A DNA stretch of 64,000 nucleotides from Variovorax paradoxus. GTDB lineage: Bacteria; Pseudomonadota; Gammaproteobacteria; Burkholderiales; Burkholderiaceae_C. This document shows, in pieces, positions 34,774-44,360 of the stretch. The position numbers and the translations under genes were made by a program. How positions within the stretch are numbered: the first letter of the stretch is position 1; each line of letters opens with the position of its first letter. Below the pieces are notes generated by a model. It saw nothing but the letters and a program-made list of their open reading frames with translations. It ran no database searches and was not told where the DNA came from. Location of the stretch: positions 62,001 to 126,000 of the forward strand of contig NZ_JAUSRN010000004.1 in assembly GCF_030811855.1 (NCBI RefSeq), written 5' to 3'.

Positions 34774-35778
34774 ATGCGCATCCCTGAGAAATTGCCCGCC
34801 GCCGCGTCGCGCCGCCAGTTGCTGCAGGCCGGCGCCGCGGGGCTGGCCGTGCTGGCCGCGCCCGCCATCGTGCGCGCGCAAGCCGCACCGAAGATCCGCA
34901 TCGGCTTCTGGCCCGTGGCCGCGGGGCTGCCCTTCTTTGCCGCGGTCGATCGCGGCTATTTCAAGGAAGCGGGTCTGGACGTGGAGCCGCTCAAGTTCGC
35001 GGGTGCGCAGCAGGTGATGGAGGGCATGCTGGCGGGCCGCTGCGACGGCAGCTCCAACGGCACGGGTTCGGCCAACCTCGCCATCGGCGAGATCGCGCAG
35101 CCGGGACTCTTCAAGATCTTCTGCACCAACCCGAGCAACGCCAAGTTCGTGCTCGACGAATTCATCGTCGCCAAGGACAGCCCGGTCAAGACCATGGCCG
35201 AGTTGGCCGGCAGGAAGATCGCGTCCGGCCCCGGCATCCAGAACGTGACCCTGTGCAAGACCATGCTCGAGCGCGCGGGCGCCAAGGGCGCCACCGTGAG
35301 CGAGCTGCCCATCGGCCAGCACGTGGCCGCGCTCGTCGCAGGGCAGGTCGACGCTTGCTACACGCTCGAACCCACCGGCACCGTCGGCCGCATGAACGGC
35401 ACCACGCGCGTCATCGAGGCTGGCGTGGTGGCCAAGTACATTCTCGGCGACCCTATGGCGCCCTGGCACGGCGGTGCGGCCAGCCTCACCAGCGAGTTCA
35501 TCAAGAAGAACCCCGAAGTGGCAAAGAAATACATCGCCGCCTATGCGCGCGGCGTGGAACTGGTGCGCACCAAGCCCGACGACGCGCGCCAGCACATGAA
35601 GGGCTACACCGCCATCGAAGGCAGTCTCACGGCCGAAGTGCCGCTCGCCTCTTACATGCTCTACAACGAGTTCAAGCCGAGCGACGTGGCGTACTTTCAG
35701 AAGTTCTACGACCTGTTCACCGAAAAGGGCATCTTCGAGAAGAAGGTCCTGGTGGACGGCCTGCTCTACAAGGCCTGA
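34774..35778 (+). CDS. NitT/TauT-type ABC transporter substrate-binding protein
   Basis: 334 residues with a twin-Arg-containing signal peptide (ASRRQLLQAGAAGLAVLAAPAIVRA). The mature protein has the SsuA/NMT1-like fold: IGFWPVAAGLPFFAAVDRGYFKEAGLDVE, MAELAGRKIASGPG and AALVAGQVDACYTLEP. RBS GAGGAG ahead of the ATG. It works with the permease and ATPase that follow. Given the neighbouring biuret and allophanate hydrolases, the ligand is probably a small urea derivative or amide (inference). Confidence 0.92.
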   Translation: MRIPEKLPAAASRRQLLQAGAAGLAVLAAPAIVRAQAAPKIRIGFWPVAAGLPFFAAVDRGYFKEAGLDVEPLKFAGAQQVMEGMLAGRCDGSSNGTGSANLAIGEIAQPGLFKIFCTNPSNAKFVLDEFIVAKDSPVKTMAELAGRKIASGPGIQNVTLCKTMLERAGAKGATVSELPIGQHVAALVAGQVDACYTLEPTGTVGRMNGTTRVIEAGVVAKYILGDPMAPWHGGAASLTSEFIKKNPEVAKKYIAAYARGVELVRTKPDDARQHMKGYTAIEGSLTAEVPLASYMLYNEFKPSDVAYFQKFYDLFTEKGIFEKKVLVDGLLYKA

Positions 35779-35780
35779 CC

Positions 35781-36614
35781 ATGGCCGACGCAAGCACGAC
35801 CACGGCCACGCCGTGGACACCGCCGGCCGCTGGCGCCACCACGGCGGCAGTACCCAAGCCGCCGCTGCGCGATCGGCTGCTGCCTTTCATCGGACCCGTG
35901 GTGCTATTCATTGTCTGGGACCTGGCGGTGCGGCTCGGCTTCATCAAGCCGATCCTGCTGCCCACGCCCGCCGACACCGTTGCGGCGCTCATCACGGGGC
36001 TTGCGGGCGGGCCGCTGCTCACCGACTTCGCGATGACCGTGTGGCGCACGCTGCAGGCCTTTGCCATTGCGGCGGTGGTTGGCGTGCCGCTGGGCGTGCT
36101 GCTCGGCAGCAACGAGAAGGCCTACCGCAGCGTCGAGTTCCTGATCGACTTCTTCCGCTCCACGCCTTCGTCCGCGCTGATCCCACTGTTCCTCTTGATC
36201 TTCGGCGTGTCGGACGTCAACAAGGTGGCGATCGCGGCTTTCGGTGCTTTGCTGATCGTGGTGTTCAACAGTGCCTACGGCGTGATCAATGCGCGCAAGC
36301 AGCGCGTGATGGCCGCGCGCGTCATGGGCGCCTCGCGCTGGCAGATCTTCAAGGACGTGCTGGTGTGGGAAAGCCTTCAGCCCAGCTTCGTGGGACTGCG
36401 CTCGGCGGTGTCGATGGCACTGGTGATCGTCATCGTGGCCGAGATGTTCATCGGCTCCGACACCGGCCTTGGCCACCGAATCATCGATGCGCAGCAGGTG
36501 CTCAACGTGAAGAGCATGTACGCGGCCATCCTCGCGGCGGGTGCGCTGGGCTATGCGCTCAACATCCTTTTCCTGCTTGCCGAGCGCCGCATCGTGCATT
36601 GGAGCGGACGATGA
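35781..36614 (+). CDS. NitT/TauT-type ABC transporter permease
   Basis: 277 residues, six predicted membrane helices, with the EAA loop near residue 180 (RVMGASRWQIFKDVLVWESLQP) that contacts the ATPase. It starts 2 bp after the binding-protein gene and overlaps the ATPase start by 4 bp (ATGA). The N-terminal 25 residues are Thr/Ala/Pro-rich and probably cytoplasmic. Confidence 0.93.
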   Translation: MADASTTTATPWTPPAAGATTAAVPKPPLRDRLLPFIGPVVLFIVWDLAVRLGFIKPILLPTPADTVAALITGLAGGPLLTDFAMTVWRTLQAFAIAAVVGVPLGVLLGSNEKAYRSVEFLIDFFRSTPSSALIPLFLLIFGVSDVNKVAIAAFGALLIVVFNSAYGVINARKQRVMAARVMGASRWQIFKDVLVWESLQPSFVGLRSAVSMALVIVIVAEMFIGSDTGLGHRIIDAQQVLNVKSMYAAILAAGALGYALNILFLLAERRIVHWSGR

Positions 36615-37444
36615 AAGTGACGCCCGACATCGTCGTCAACGGCCCGGTGTATGCCGACGTGCCCAAGCCCGTCTTCAAGCCCGGCCCGGCCGGCACGCAC
36701 ATCACCATTCGCGGGCTCACCAAGTACTTCGCGGGCTGGCCGCTGTACGAGAACTTCGACCTCGACATTCCCAAGCACCGGATCGTCTCGGTGTTCGGGC
36801 CCAACGGCTGCGGCAAGTCCACGCTCATCAACATGATCGCGGGGCTCGTTCCCATCGACTCGGGCGAGATCCTGTTCGACGGCAAAGAGCGCAAGGACAC
36901 CAAGATCGGCTACGTGTTCCAGAACTACCGCGAGGCGATGTTCCCGTGGATGCGCACCATCGACAACATCGCCTATCCGCTGAAGCTCGAAGGGCGCAGC
37001 AAGGCCGAGGTCGATCGGCGTATGGAAGAGCTGGTGGCGTCGTTCGACGTCAAGTTCGACCTCAAGCGCTTTCCCTACGAACTCTCTGGGGGCCAGCAGC
37101 AGACCGCATCGATCATGCGGGCGCTCGCGCCCAACCCCGAGGTGCTGTTTCTCGACGAGCCTTTTTCTGCGCTCGATTTCGAGATGACGCTCTTCATCCG
37201 CGAGAAGCTGCAGGAAGTGTTCATGCAGACCGGCACCACCATGCTTCTGGTGTCGCACGATCTCGAAGAGGCCGTGTACCTGGCTGACGAGGTGCTGCTC
37301 CTGACCAAGCGGCCGACCAAGGTGGCCGAGATCCTGCGCTACGGTGATGCACGCCCGCGCACCATCGAGACACTGAGCAGCGACAGCTTCGTCGCAATGA
37401 AGAAGCTCAGCCTCGACATCTTTCAGCGAGAGGTCCGCCGATGA
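36611..37444 (+). CDS. NitT/TauT-type ABC transporter ATP-binding protein
   Basis: 277 residues. Walker [11 protein letters not shown]-loop [13 protein letters not shown], signature LSGGQQQ, Walker [13 protein letters not shown] and the switch His in [10 protein letters not shown] are all intact. An N-terminal extension of about 30 residues precedes the domain. It overlaps the permease gene by 4 bp and the AtzH-like gene by 4 bp, so all three are coupled. Confidence 0.94.
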   Translation: MKVTPDIVVNGPVYADVPKPVFKPGPAGTHITIRGLTKYFAGWPLYENFDLDIPKHRIVSVFGPNGCGKSTLINMIAGLVPIDSGEILFDGKERKDTKIGYVFQNYREAMFPWMRTIDNIAYPLKLEGRSKAEVDRRMEELVASFDVKFDLKRFPYELSGGQQQTASIMRALAPNPEVLFLDEPFSALDFEMTLFIREKLQEVFMQTGTTMLLVSHDLEEAVYLADEVLLLTKRPTKVAEILRYGDARPRTIETLSSDSFVAMKKLSLDIFQREVRR

Positions 37445-37821
37445 CCCCGGAAATCAACATTCCCGAAGTGCTCGCCGAAGTGAGGGCCGTGTTCGCGCGC
37501 TACGAAGAAGCGCTCGTCGCCAATCAGCGCGCGGTGCTCGACGAATTGTTCTGGAACAGCCCGCACACGTTGCGCTACGGCTTCTCGGAGAACCACTACG
37601 GCCACGCCGACATCTGCGCCTTCCGCGCCTCGCTGCCGGTGCAGAGCCCGCCGCGCGAGCTGCTGCGCACCGTCATCACCACCTACGGCCGCGACTTTGC
37701 GACGGCCAACGTCGAGTTCCGCCGCGAAGGCAGCCGCCAGATCGGCCGCCAGAGCCAGACCTGGCTGCGCACCGCCGAAGGCTGGCGCGTGGTCGCCGCG
37801 CACGTGAGCCTGATGGACTGA
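37441..37821 (+). CDS. atzH: AtzH/HpxW-like (DUF3225) protein
   Basis: 126 residues of the SnoaL/NTF2-like DUF3225 family: [74 protein letters not shown]. In cyanuric acid catabolism AtzH removes a carboxyl group from 1,3-dicarboxyurea to give allophanate; HpxW is its relative in allantoin-type clusters. No AtzD, AtzE or AtzG is present here. Its coupling to the atzF operon suggests it channels a carboxylated urea by-product into AtzF (inference). Confidence 0.85.
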   Translation: MTPEINIPEVLAEVRAVFARYEEALVANQRAVLDELFWNSPHTLRYGFSENHYGHADICAFRASLPVQSPPRELLRTVITTYGRDFATANVEFRREGSRQIGRQSQTWLRTAEGWRVVAAHVSLMD

Positions 37822-37827
37822 ACACGC

Positions 37828-37843
37828 AGGCACATTTTTTGCA
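37828..37843 (+). promoter_or_regulatory. Sigma-54 type promoter of the BMP operon
   Basis: AGGCACATTTTTTGCA matches TGGCAC-N5-TTGCA at all but the first base, with GG (37829-37830) and GC (37841-37842) 10 bp apart. The predicted start site is about 37854, 21 bp before the BMP ATG at 37875. It shares GGCACATT, the spacing and the downstream palindrome with the atzF promoter, so the two units should respond together. Confidence 0.75.
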
Positions 37844-37849
37844 CCCCAC

Positions 37850-37861
37850 CTTGTATCCAAG
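37850..37861. promoter_or_regulatory. Operator-like palindrome CTTGTA-TC-CAAG over the BMP start site
   Basis: It begins 7 bp after the -12 GC, exactly as at the atzF promoter, and covers about -4 to +8. The half-sites CTTG/CAAG and the flanking TA are the same in both copies; only the two central bases differ. A candidate site for the GntR-family regulator at the end of the cluster. Confidence 0.65.
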
Positions 37862-37874
37862 ATCGGAGAACGTC

Positions 37875-38993
37875 ATGACCAGCCCCATCAATCGCCGCGA
37901 TTCCCTCAAATCCCTGGCTGCGCTCGGCGCCGCCGGCACCCTGGGGGGCTGGAGCGCCCTTGCCGGTGCACAAGCCAAGCCGCTGACCGTCGGCGTGATC
38001 TACGTCGGTGCACGCGACGACTACGGCTACAACCAGGCGCACGCCATGGCCGCGGCCGAGGTCAAGAAGCTGCCGGGCGTCAAGGTGGTGGAAGAAGAGA
38101 ACGTGCCCGAGACCGCCGCCGTGCAGAAGACCATGGCCGGCATGATCTCGCAGGATGGTGCCAAGCTGCTGTTCCCCACGTCGTTCGGCTATTTCGATCC
38201 GCACATCCTCGCGGTGGCGCCCAAGAACCCCGACGTGCGCTTTTCGCATTGCGGCGGCCTCTGGACCGAAGGCAAGCACCCCAAGAACGCCGGCAGTTTC
38301 TTCGGCTACATCGACGAATGCCAGTTCCTGAACGGCGTGATCGCGGCCCACATGACCAAGAGCAACAAGATCGCCTTCGTCGCCGCCAAGCCCATTCCGC
38401 AGGTGCTGCGCAACATCAACGCCTTCACGCTCGGCGCGCGCTCGGTCAAGCCGAACATCACCTGCAGCGTGATCTTCACGGGTGACTGGTCGATGGCCGT
38501 GAAGGAAGCCGAAGCCACCAACAGCCTGGCCGACCAGGGCTGCGACGTGTTCACCATGCACGTCGATGGTCCCAAGGTGGTGGTCGAGACAGCAGCCAAG
38601 CGCGGCAAGATGGTCTGCGGCTACCACGCGAGCCAGGCCAAGCTGGCGCCCAACGCCTACCTCACGGGTGCCGAGTGGAACTGGCTCACCGCCTACAAGA
38701 CCGCCATCGAAGCCGCGCAAAGCGGCAAGCCGCACCCCAACTTCCTGCGCGGCGGCCTGAAGGAAGGCTACGTGAAGATGTCCGCCTACGGCCCCATGGT
38801 GCCGGACGCCGCGAAGAAGCAGGCCGACGAGATCAAGGCCAAGATGATCGCGGGCACCTTCGACATCTTCAAGGACGGCATCAAGGACAACAAGGGCGCC
38901 GTCGTGGTGCCGGCCGGCAAGGTGCTGAAGCAGACCGACCTCGAGCTGGAAAAGATGAACTACCTGGTCGAAGGCGTCATCGGTTCGGCCTGA
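37875..38993 (+). CDS. BMP-family ABC transporter substrate-binding protein
   Basis: 372 residues from the ATG at 37875 (the frame is open a little upstream). A signal peptide contains RR (INRRDSLKSLAALGAAGTLGG...AGAQA). The mature protein shows BMP/PnrA-family features: VGVIYVGARDDYGYNQAH, FGYIDECQFLNGVIAAHMT and YGPMVPDAAKKQADE. The family binds nucleosides, purines and other small heterocycles or amides; here a urea- or amide-type nitrogen compound is plausible. First gene of the second unit in the cluster. Confidence 0.92.
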   Translation: MTSPINRRDSLKSLAALGAAGTLGGWSALAGAQAKPLTVGVIYVGARDDYGYNQAHAMAAAEVKKLPGVKVVEEENVPETAAVQKTMAGMISQDGAKLLFPTSFGYFDPHILAVAPKNPDVRFSHCGGLWTEGKHPKNAGSFFGYIDECQFLNGVIAAHMTKSNKIAFVAAKPIPQVLRNINAFTLGARSVKPNITCSVIFTGDWSMAVKEAEATNSLADQGCDVFTMHVDGPKVVVETAAKRGKMVCGYHASQAKLAPNAYLTGAEWNWLTAYKTAIEAAQSGKPHPNFLRGGLKEGYVKMSAYGPMVPDAAKKQADEIKAKMIAGTFDIFKDGIKDNKGAVVVPAGKVLKQTDLELEKMNYLVEGVIGSA

Positions 38994-39012
38994 CACGCGC
39001 CGCATCGACGCC

Positions 39013-40104
39013 ATGCGCCACGCGCTCAAGGAATTCGCCCTGCCGGTGTTCGCCATTGCGGCGGCGCTGCTGTTGTTCGGCGTGCTGGTCGCCTTTGCCG
39101 GGGTCGATCCGGTGGAGGTCTGGGCGACGCTCTTCAAGGGCGCGTTCGGCGACTGGTTCTCATGGCAGAACACCCTGCAGCGCGCCGCGCCGCTGATGCT
39201 CACGGCCCTGTGCGTGGCGCTGCCGGCGCGCGCAGGTCTCATCGTCATTGGCGGCGAAGGCGCGCTGGTGTTGGGTGGCCTGGCAGCGGCCGCGCTCGCG
39301 CATGCGATCCCGCTGCCCGGCAACATGACGGGGACGGCGATGGTCTGCCTTGCCGGTGCGTTGGCCGGCGCTTTGTGGATCGTGCTTGCGGGCTGGCTGC
39401 GCCAGTACCGCGGCATCAACGAAACCATCAGCAGCCTTCTCTTGGCTTACATCGCGATCGGAATCTTCAAGCACCTGGTCGAAGGGCCGCTGCGCGACCC
39501 GGCGAGCCTCAACAAACCCTCGACCTATGCGCTCGACGCCGGCTTGCTGATCGGCGGCATCGGTGGCTCCGACGTGCACTGGGGATTCGTCATCGGTGTG
39601 GTGGCTTGCCTGGGGCTCGGATGGTGGCTGCGCGCCACGGCCTCGGGCTTTTCAGTGCGCGTGGTCGGCGGCAATCCACGCACGGCGCAGCTCGTCGGCC
39701 TGCCGGCCACGCGGCTCATCCTCGGCGCCTGCGGACTCGGCGGCGCTTGCGCGGGGCTCGCGGGCGCGGTCGAGGTGGCGGCGGTGCACACCAACGCGAA
39801 TGCGTCGCTGATCGCGGGCTACGGCTATGCGGGCATCCTCGTGTCCTTCATCGCGCGGCACAACCCGGTGGCCATCGTGCCGGTCGCCATTCTCTTTGGC
39901 GGCTTCGGTGCGGCCGGCAGTTTGCTACAGCGCCGCCTCGGGCTGCCCGATGCCTCGGTGCTGGTGCTGCAAGGCATCGCCTTCGTGCTGATCCTTGCGA
40001 GCGAGGGTTTGCGCATGGTCGATTGGAAGGCGCTGGGCCGCAAGGCCATTCCCAAGGCGAATGCAGCAGCTGCTGCGGCACCAGCCGCGGAGGCCGTCCA
40101 ATGA
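39013..40104 (+). CDS. BMP-type ABC transporter permease (first)
   Basis: 363 residues with about nine to ten hydrophobic helices of the BPD_transp_2 family (GLIVIGGEGALVLGGLAAAALA and the RVVGGNPRTAQLVGLPATR cytoplasmic loop). It overlaps the second permease gene by ATGA. Partner of the BMP binding protein and of the double ATPase at 42737. Confidence 0.92.
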   Translation: MRHALKEFALPVFAIAAALLLFGVLVAFAGVDPVEVWATLFKGAFGDWFSWQNTLQRAAPLMLTALCVALPARAGLIVIGGEGALVLGGLAAAALAHAIPLPGNMTGTAMVCLAGALAGALWIVLAGWLRQYRGINETISSLLLAYIAIGIFKHLVEGPLRDPASLNKPSTYALDAGLLIGGIGGSDVHWGFVIGVVACLGLGWWLRATASGFSVRVVGGNPRTAQLVGLPATRLILGACGLGGACAGLAGAVEVAAVHTNANASLIAGYGYAGILVSFIARHNPVAIVPVAILFGGFGAAGSLLQRRLGLPDASVLVLQGIAFVLILASEGLRMVDWKALGRKAIPKANAAAAAAPAAEAVQ

Positions 40105-41024
40105 CCGCGGACCAGTGGATCGCCCTCGTGGCCGGCATCGTCGGCGGTGCGTTGCGCGTCGGCGCGCCATTCCTGTTCGTGAGCCTGGGCGAATGCCTCA
40201 CTGAAAAATCGGGCCGCATCAACCTCGGGCTCGAAGGCGTGTTGGTGCTCTCGGCCATGGCGGCTTTCGGCGGCGCGTATCTCACCGATTCGGCGTGGCT
40301 CGGCGTGCTGATCGGCGCGGTGGCGGGCGCGCTGCTCGCGCTGCTGCACGGCCTTTTGTGCTCGCTCGATCGCGTGAACGACGTGGCCACCGGCATCGCA
40401 CTGATGCTGCTCGGCACCGGCCTGGCGTTCTACCTGGGCAAGCCGCTCATCCAGCCGCAGGCGCCGCAGATTCCCGCTATACCGCTCGGCTTCTGGAGCG
40501 ACAACCCGGTGGTGCGCTCCGCCTTGCAGCTCAATGCGCTGGTGCCCTTGGGCGTGGTGCTGGCCGTACTGCTGTGGTGGGGCTTTGCGCGTACCCGCGC
40601 CGGCCTGCTGGTACGCATGGCCGGCGATTCGGCGCAGGCCACGCGCGCGCTCGGCTATTCGGTTTCGGGCCTGCGCATTGCGGCAACCACGGCGGGCGGT
40701 TTCATCGCGGGGCTGGGCGGCGCATCGCTCACGCTGTTCTATCCGGGCAGCTGGAACGAAGGCATCTCGAGCGGACAGGGCCTGATCGCGGTGGCGCTGG
40801 TGATCTTCGCGCGCTGGAGCCCGCTGCGTTGCGTGGGCGCGGCGCTGCTCTTCGGCGGCGCGGGCGCCATCGGACCCGCGCTGCAGTCCATCGGCGTCGG
40901 CTGGGGCTATCACCTGTTCAACACCGTGCCCTACGTGCTCACGCTGGTGATCCTGGTGTTCACCTGCAAGCCGGGCACGGCAGCCGCCGGAAGCCCCGGC
41001 GAACTTTCATCGACAAGGAGTTGA
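40101..41024 (+). CDS. BMP-type ABC transporter permease (second)
   Basis: 307 residues, eight to nine helices, same family as the first permease but shorter. It contains [23 protein letters not shown] and [21 protein letters not shown] (coupling loop). The ATG at 40101 overlaps the previous stop. In most BMP systems the ATPase gene comes before the permeases; here it follows two hydrolase genes later. Confidence 0.92.
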   Translation: MTADQWIALVAGIVGGALRVGAPFLFVSLGECLTEKSGRINLGLEGVLVLSAMAAFGGAYLTDSAWLGVLIGAVAGALLALLHGLLCSLDRVNDVATGIALMLLGTGLAFYLGKPLIQPQAPQIPAIPLGFWSDNPVVRSALQLNALVPLGVVLAVLLWWGFARTRAGLLVRMAGDSAQATRALGYSVSGLRIAATTAGGFIAGLGGASLTLFYPGSWNEGISSGQGLIAVALVIFARWSPLRCVGAALLFGGAGAIGPALQSIGVGWGYHLFNTVPYVLTLVILVFTCKPGTAAAGSPGELSSTRS

Positions 41025-41029
41025 ACGCC

Positions 41030-42031
41030 ATGAGCGGTCTCGGAGGCCTCAACAAATCGGCGCACGGCGTTGTCGTCGGCCTGGTGCAGCTGCAGCTGCC
41101 GAGCGTGAAGACGCCGGCAGACCTGGCTGCGCAGACGCAGCGCATCTGCGGCATGGTGGCCAAGGCGCGCCGCAACCAGTCGACGATGGACCTGGTGGTG
41201 TTTCCCGAATACGCGTTGCACGGCCTCTCGATGGACATGAACCCCGAGATCATGTGCACGCTCGACGGGCCCGAGGTGGCCGCGTTCAAGGCCGCCTGCA
41301 TCGAGCACCGCATCTGGGGCTGCTTCTCGATCATGGAAGCCAACCCGGGCGGCAACCCGTACAACAGCGGGCTCATCATCGACGCCGAGGGCGAGATCAG
41401 GCTCTATTACCGCAAGCTGCATCCGTGGGTGCCGGTGGAACCATGGGAGCCCGGCAACTTGGGCGTGCCGGTATGCGACGGACCCAATGGCAGCAAGCTG
41501 TCACTCATCATCTGCCACGACGGCATGTTTCCCGAGATGGCGCGCGAGGCCGCATACAACGGTGCCGACATCATCCTGCGCACGGCCGGCTACACCGCAC
41601 CGGTGCGGCATGCGTGGAAGATCACCAACCAGGCCAACGCCTTCTGCAACCTGGCCTACACCGCGAGCGTGTGCCTGTGCGGCAGCGACGGCAGCTTCGA
41701 CTCGATGGGCGAGGGCATGTTCTGCAACTTCGACGGCACGGTGCTGGTCGAAGGCGGCAGCCGCGTCGACGAGATCATCACCGCCGAGCTGCGGCCCGAC
41801 CTTGTGCGCGAGGCACGCACCGGCTGGGGCGTGGAGAACAACATCTACCAGCTCTACCACCGCGGCTACGTGGCGGTGAAGGGCGGCGCGCAGGACTGCC
41901 CCTACACCTACATGCACGATATGGCCGCCGGAACCTACAAGCTGCCATGGAGCGCCGACGTGAAGGTGACCGACGGCAGCAGCTGCGGCTTCGCGCCGCC
42001 CGAGCGTACCTACGAAGGAAGCACGCAATGA
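41030..42031 (+). CDS. amiF: Formamidase-like nitrilase-superfamily amidase (AmiF type)
   Basis: 333 residues. The Glu-Lys-Cys triad is visible as E60 ([11 protein letters not shown]), K129 (YYRKLHPW) and C162 ([10 protein letters not shown]). Long stretches match AmiF-type formamidases, including [32 protein letters not shown] and SWG-like/ENNIYQL. AmiF hydrolyses formamide to formate and ammonia. An RBS AAGGAG precedes the ATG. It overlaps the biuret hydrolase gene by ATGA, suggesting a related amide substrate arises in, or is imported for, the same pathway. Confidence 0.9.
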   Translation: MSGLGGLNKSAHGVVVGLVQLQLPSVKTPADLAAQTQRICGMVAKARRNQSTMDLVVFPEYALHGLSMDMNPEIMCTLDGPEVAAFKAACIEHRIWGCFSIMEANPGGNPYNSGLIIDAEGEIRLYYRKLHPWVPVEPWEPGNLGVPVCDGPNGSKLSLIICHDGMFPEMAREAAYNGADIILRTAGYTAPVRHAWKITNQANAFCNLAYTASVCLCGSDGSFDSMGEGMFCNFDGTVLVEGGSRVDEIITAELRPDLVREARTGWGVENNIYQLYHRGYVAVKGGAQDCPYTYMHDMAAGTYKLPWSADVKVTDGSSCGFAPPERTYEGSTQ

Positions 42032-42729
42032 ACACCGCACCCACTCGCCACATCGCCGCCGAGCCCTATGCCTGGCCCTACAACGGCGCGCTGCGTCCCG
42101 ACAACACCGCGCTCATCGTCGTCGACATGCAGACCGACTTCTGCGGCAAGGGCGGATACGTCGACGTGATGGGCTACGACCTGTCGCTGGTGCAGGCGCC
42201 GATCCAGCCCATCGCGCGCACGCTGGCGGCGCTGCGGCCACTGGGCTATCACGTCATCCACACGCGCGAAGGCCACCGGCCTGACCTGGCCGACCTGCCG
42301 GCCAACAAGCGCTGGCGTTCGCGGCAGATTGGCGCCGGCGGCGTGGGCATTGGCGACGACGGGCCGTGCGGGCGCATCCTGGTGCGCGGCGAGCCGGGCT
42401 GGGAGATCATTCCCGAACTGGCGCCGCTGCCTGGCGAGGTGGTGATCGACAAGCCCGGCAAGGGCTCGTTCTACGCGACGGACCTGGAGCTGATCCTGCG
42501 CACGCGCGGCATCGAAAACCTGATTCTTGCGGGCATCACCACCGACGTCTGCGTGCACACCACCATGCGCGACGCCAACGACCGCGGCTTCGAATGCCTG
42601 CTGCTGTCCGATTGCACCGCCGCCACCGACCACGGCAACCACCTGGCGGCGCTGAAGATGATCACGATGCAGGGCGGCGTGTTCGGCGCGCATGCCACCT
42701 CGCAGCAGCTGCTGGCTGCGCTGGACTGA
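42028..42729 (+). CDS. biuH: Biuret hydrolase (isochorismatase-fold cysteine hydrolase)
   Basis: 233 residues strongly resembling rhizobial Biu[77 protein letters not shown] and [18 protein letters not shown]. The catalytic triad is D33 (DMQ), K142 (DKPGKGSF) and C175 (TTDVCV). It hydrolyses biuret to allophanate and ammonia; AtzF then finishes the job. RutB-type ureidoacrylate hydrolases are relatives, but no rut genes are here. Confidence 0.93.
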   Translation: MNTAPTRHIAAEPYAWPYNGALRPDNTALIVVDMQTDFCGKGGYVDVMGYDLSLVQAPIQPIARTLAALRPLGYHVIHTREGHRPDLADLPANKRWRSRQIGAGGVGIGDDGPCGRILVRGEPGWEIIPELAPLPGEVVIDKPGKGSFYATDLELILRTRGIENLILAGITTDVCVHTTMRDANDRGFECLLLSDCTAATDHGNHLAALKMITMQGGVFGAHATSQQLLAALD

Positions 42730-42736
42730 GCGGGGC

Positions 42737-44332
42737 ATGAGCAACACGCCCCATGCCATCGGTGCACTGCCTGCGGGCAACGGCGCGCTCGCGCTCGACA
42801 CCTACGAGCTGACCAAGCGCTTCGGCGCCTTCACGGCGATGGACCGCGTGACGATGCGAGTCGAGCCCGGCACTGTGCATGCGCTGCTTGGTGAGAACGG
42901 GGCCGGCAAGAGCACGCTGGTGAAATGCGTGGCGGGCTTCCAGCGCGCGGAAGAGGGCAGCATCCTGATCGACGGCCGCGAGCAGGACATTTCCAACCCC
43001 ATCGTGGCGCGCGCGCTCGGCATCGGCATGGTGTACCAGCACTTCACGCTCGCGCCGGGCATGACGGTGGCCGAGAACCTGCTGCTGGCGGGCGGCAAGA
43101 CACCGGCGCTGATCGACTGGAAAACCAAGCGCGCCGAACTGAAGGAATTTCTCGCCACCACGCCCTTCAGCCTCGACCTCGACGTGCGGCCATCGGAGCT
43201 CGCCGCGGGCGAAAAGCAGAAGCTCGAACTGCTGAAGCAGCTCTACCTGAAGCCGCGCCTCCTGATCCTCGACGAACCGACCTCGGTACTCACGCCGCAG
43301 GAGGCCGACGAAGTGCTGGGTCACGTGCGCGAATTCGCGAAGAGCGGCCTGTGCACCGTGCTCATCATCACGCACAAGTTCCGCGAAGTGATGGCCTATG
43401 CCGACAGCGTGACGGTGCTGCGCCGCGGCAAGGCGGTGCACCATTGCCGCGTGGCGGACACGAGCCCGGCGCGGTTGGCTGGGGCCATGATGGGCGGCGA
43501 GGACGCTGCGGTTTCCGCACCGGCTGCATCACCCGTCGCAAGAAAGCCCGTGCCCGCTGCGGCGCCCATTGCACTGAAGGTCGAAGGACTCAAGGCGCAA
43601 GGCGACCGGGGCACCTTGGCACTGCACGACCTGGCACTTTCCGTGCGCGCTGGCGAAATCCTCGGCGTAGCGGGCGTCTCGGGCAACGGCCAGCGCGAGC
43701 TGGTCGAGGCGCTGGTCGGGCAGCGCCCACGGCTCGCCGGCAAGGTGAGCGTCATGGGCCAGCCCTACAGCGCACGGCGCGCAGAAAACCGACGTCTCAA
43801 GGTGCGCAGCCTGCCCGAGGAGCCGCTGCGCAACGCCTGCGTGGGCGACCTCAGCGTGGCGGAGAACATGGCGCTGCGCGATTTCGACAGGCCTCCGTTG
43901 TCGCGTGGCGGCGTGCTGAATTTTCCGTTCTGGCGCAACCGAGCGCGCGAGTGGATTGCCGAATACGGCGTCAAGACGCAGGGCGAGGGCGCCGCGATTC
44001 GCAGCCTCTCCGGCGGCAACGTGCAGCGCGCGGTGCTGGCGCGCGAGCTCGCCGGCGACATCAACGTGCTGATCGCCGCCAACCCCGTGTTCGGCCTCGA
44101 CTTCGCCGCCGTGGCCGAGATCCACGAGCGCATCGTGCAGGTGCGTGAGAAGGGCGGGGCGGTGCTGCTCATCAGCGAAGACCTCGACGAACTGCTGGAG
44201 CTGGCCGACCGCATTGTCGTGATGAGCGAGGGACGCATCGTGTTCGAGACTTCGGCTGCAGGCGCCGAAAGGCATGTGATCGGGGCGCACATGGGCGGTG
44301 GGCACCACGAGCCACTGAAGGCTGCGGCATGA
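42737..44332 (+). CDS. BMP-type ABC transporter double ATP-binding protein
   Basis: 531 residues with two ATPase domains. The first is complete: Walker [20 protein letters not shown], signature LAAGEKQ and Walker [14 protein letters not shown]. The second is degenerate, as in YufO/RbsA-type proteins: GVSGNGQRE in place of Walker A, LSGGNVQR, and NPVFGLD in place of DEPT. A linker rich in Ala/Pro joins them around residue 255. It starts 7 bp after biuH and powers the BMP permeases at 39013-41024. Confidence 0.92.
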   Translation: MSNTPHAIGALPAGNGALALDTYELTKRFGAFTAMDRVTMRVEPGTVHALLGENGAGKSTLVKCVAGFQRAEEGSILIDGREQDISNPIVARALGIGMVYQHFTLAPGMTVAENLLLAGGKTPALIDWKTKRAELKEFLATTPFSLDLDVRPSELAAGEKQKLELLKQLYLKPRLLILDEPTSVLTPQEADEVLGHVREFAKSGLCTVLIITHKFREVMAYADSVTVLRRGKAVHHCRVADTSPARLAGAMMGGEDAAVSAPAASPVARKPVPAAAPIALKVEGLKAQGDRGTLALHDLALSVRAGEILGVAGVSGNGQRELVEALVGQRPRLAGKVSVMGQPYSARRAENRRLKVRSLPEEPLRNACVGDLSVAENMALRDFDRPPLSRGGVLNFPFWRNRAREWIAEYGVKTQGEGAAIRSLSGGNVQRAVLARELAGDINVLIAANPVFGLDFAAVAEIHERIVQVREKGGAVLLISEDLDELLELADRIVVMSEGRIVFETSAAGAERHVIGAHMGGGHHEPLKAAA

Positions 44333-44360
44333 GCGGCCCTTTGAATCAAAGAGCAACACC

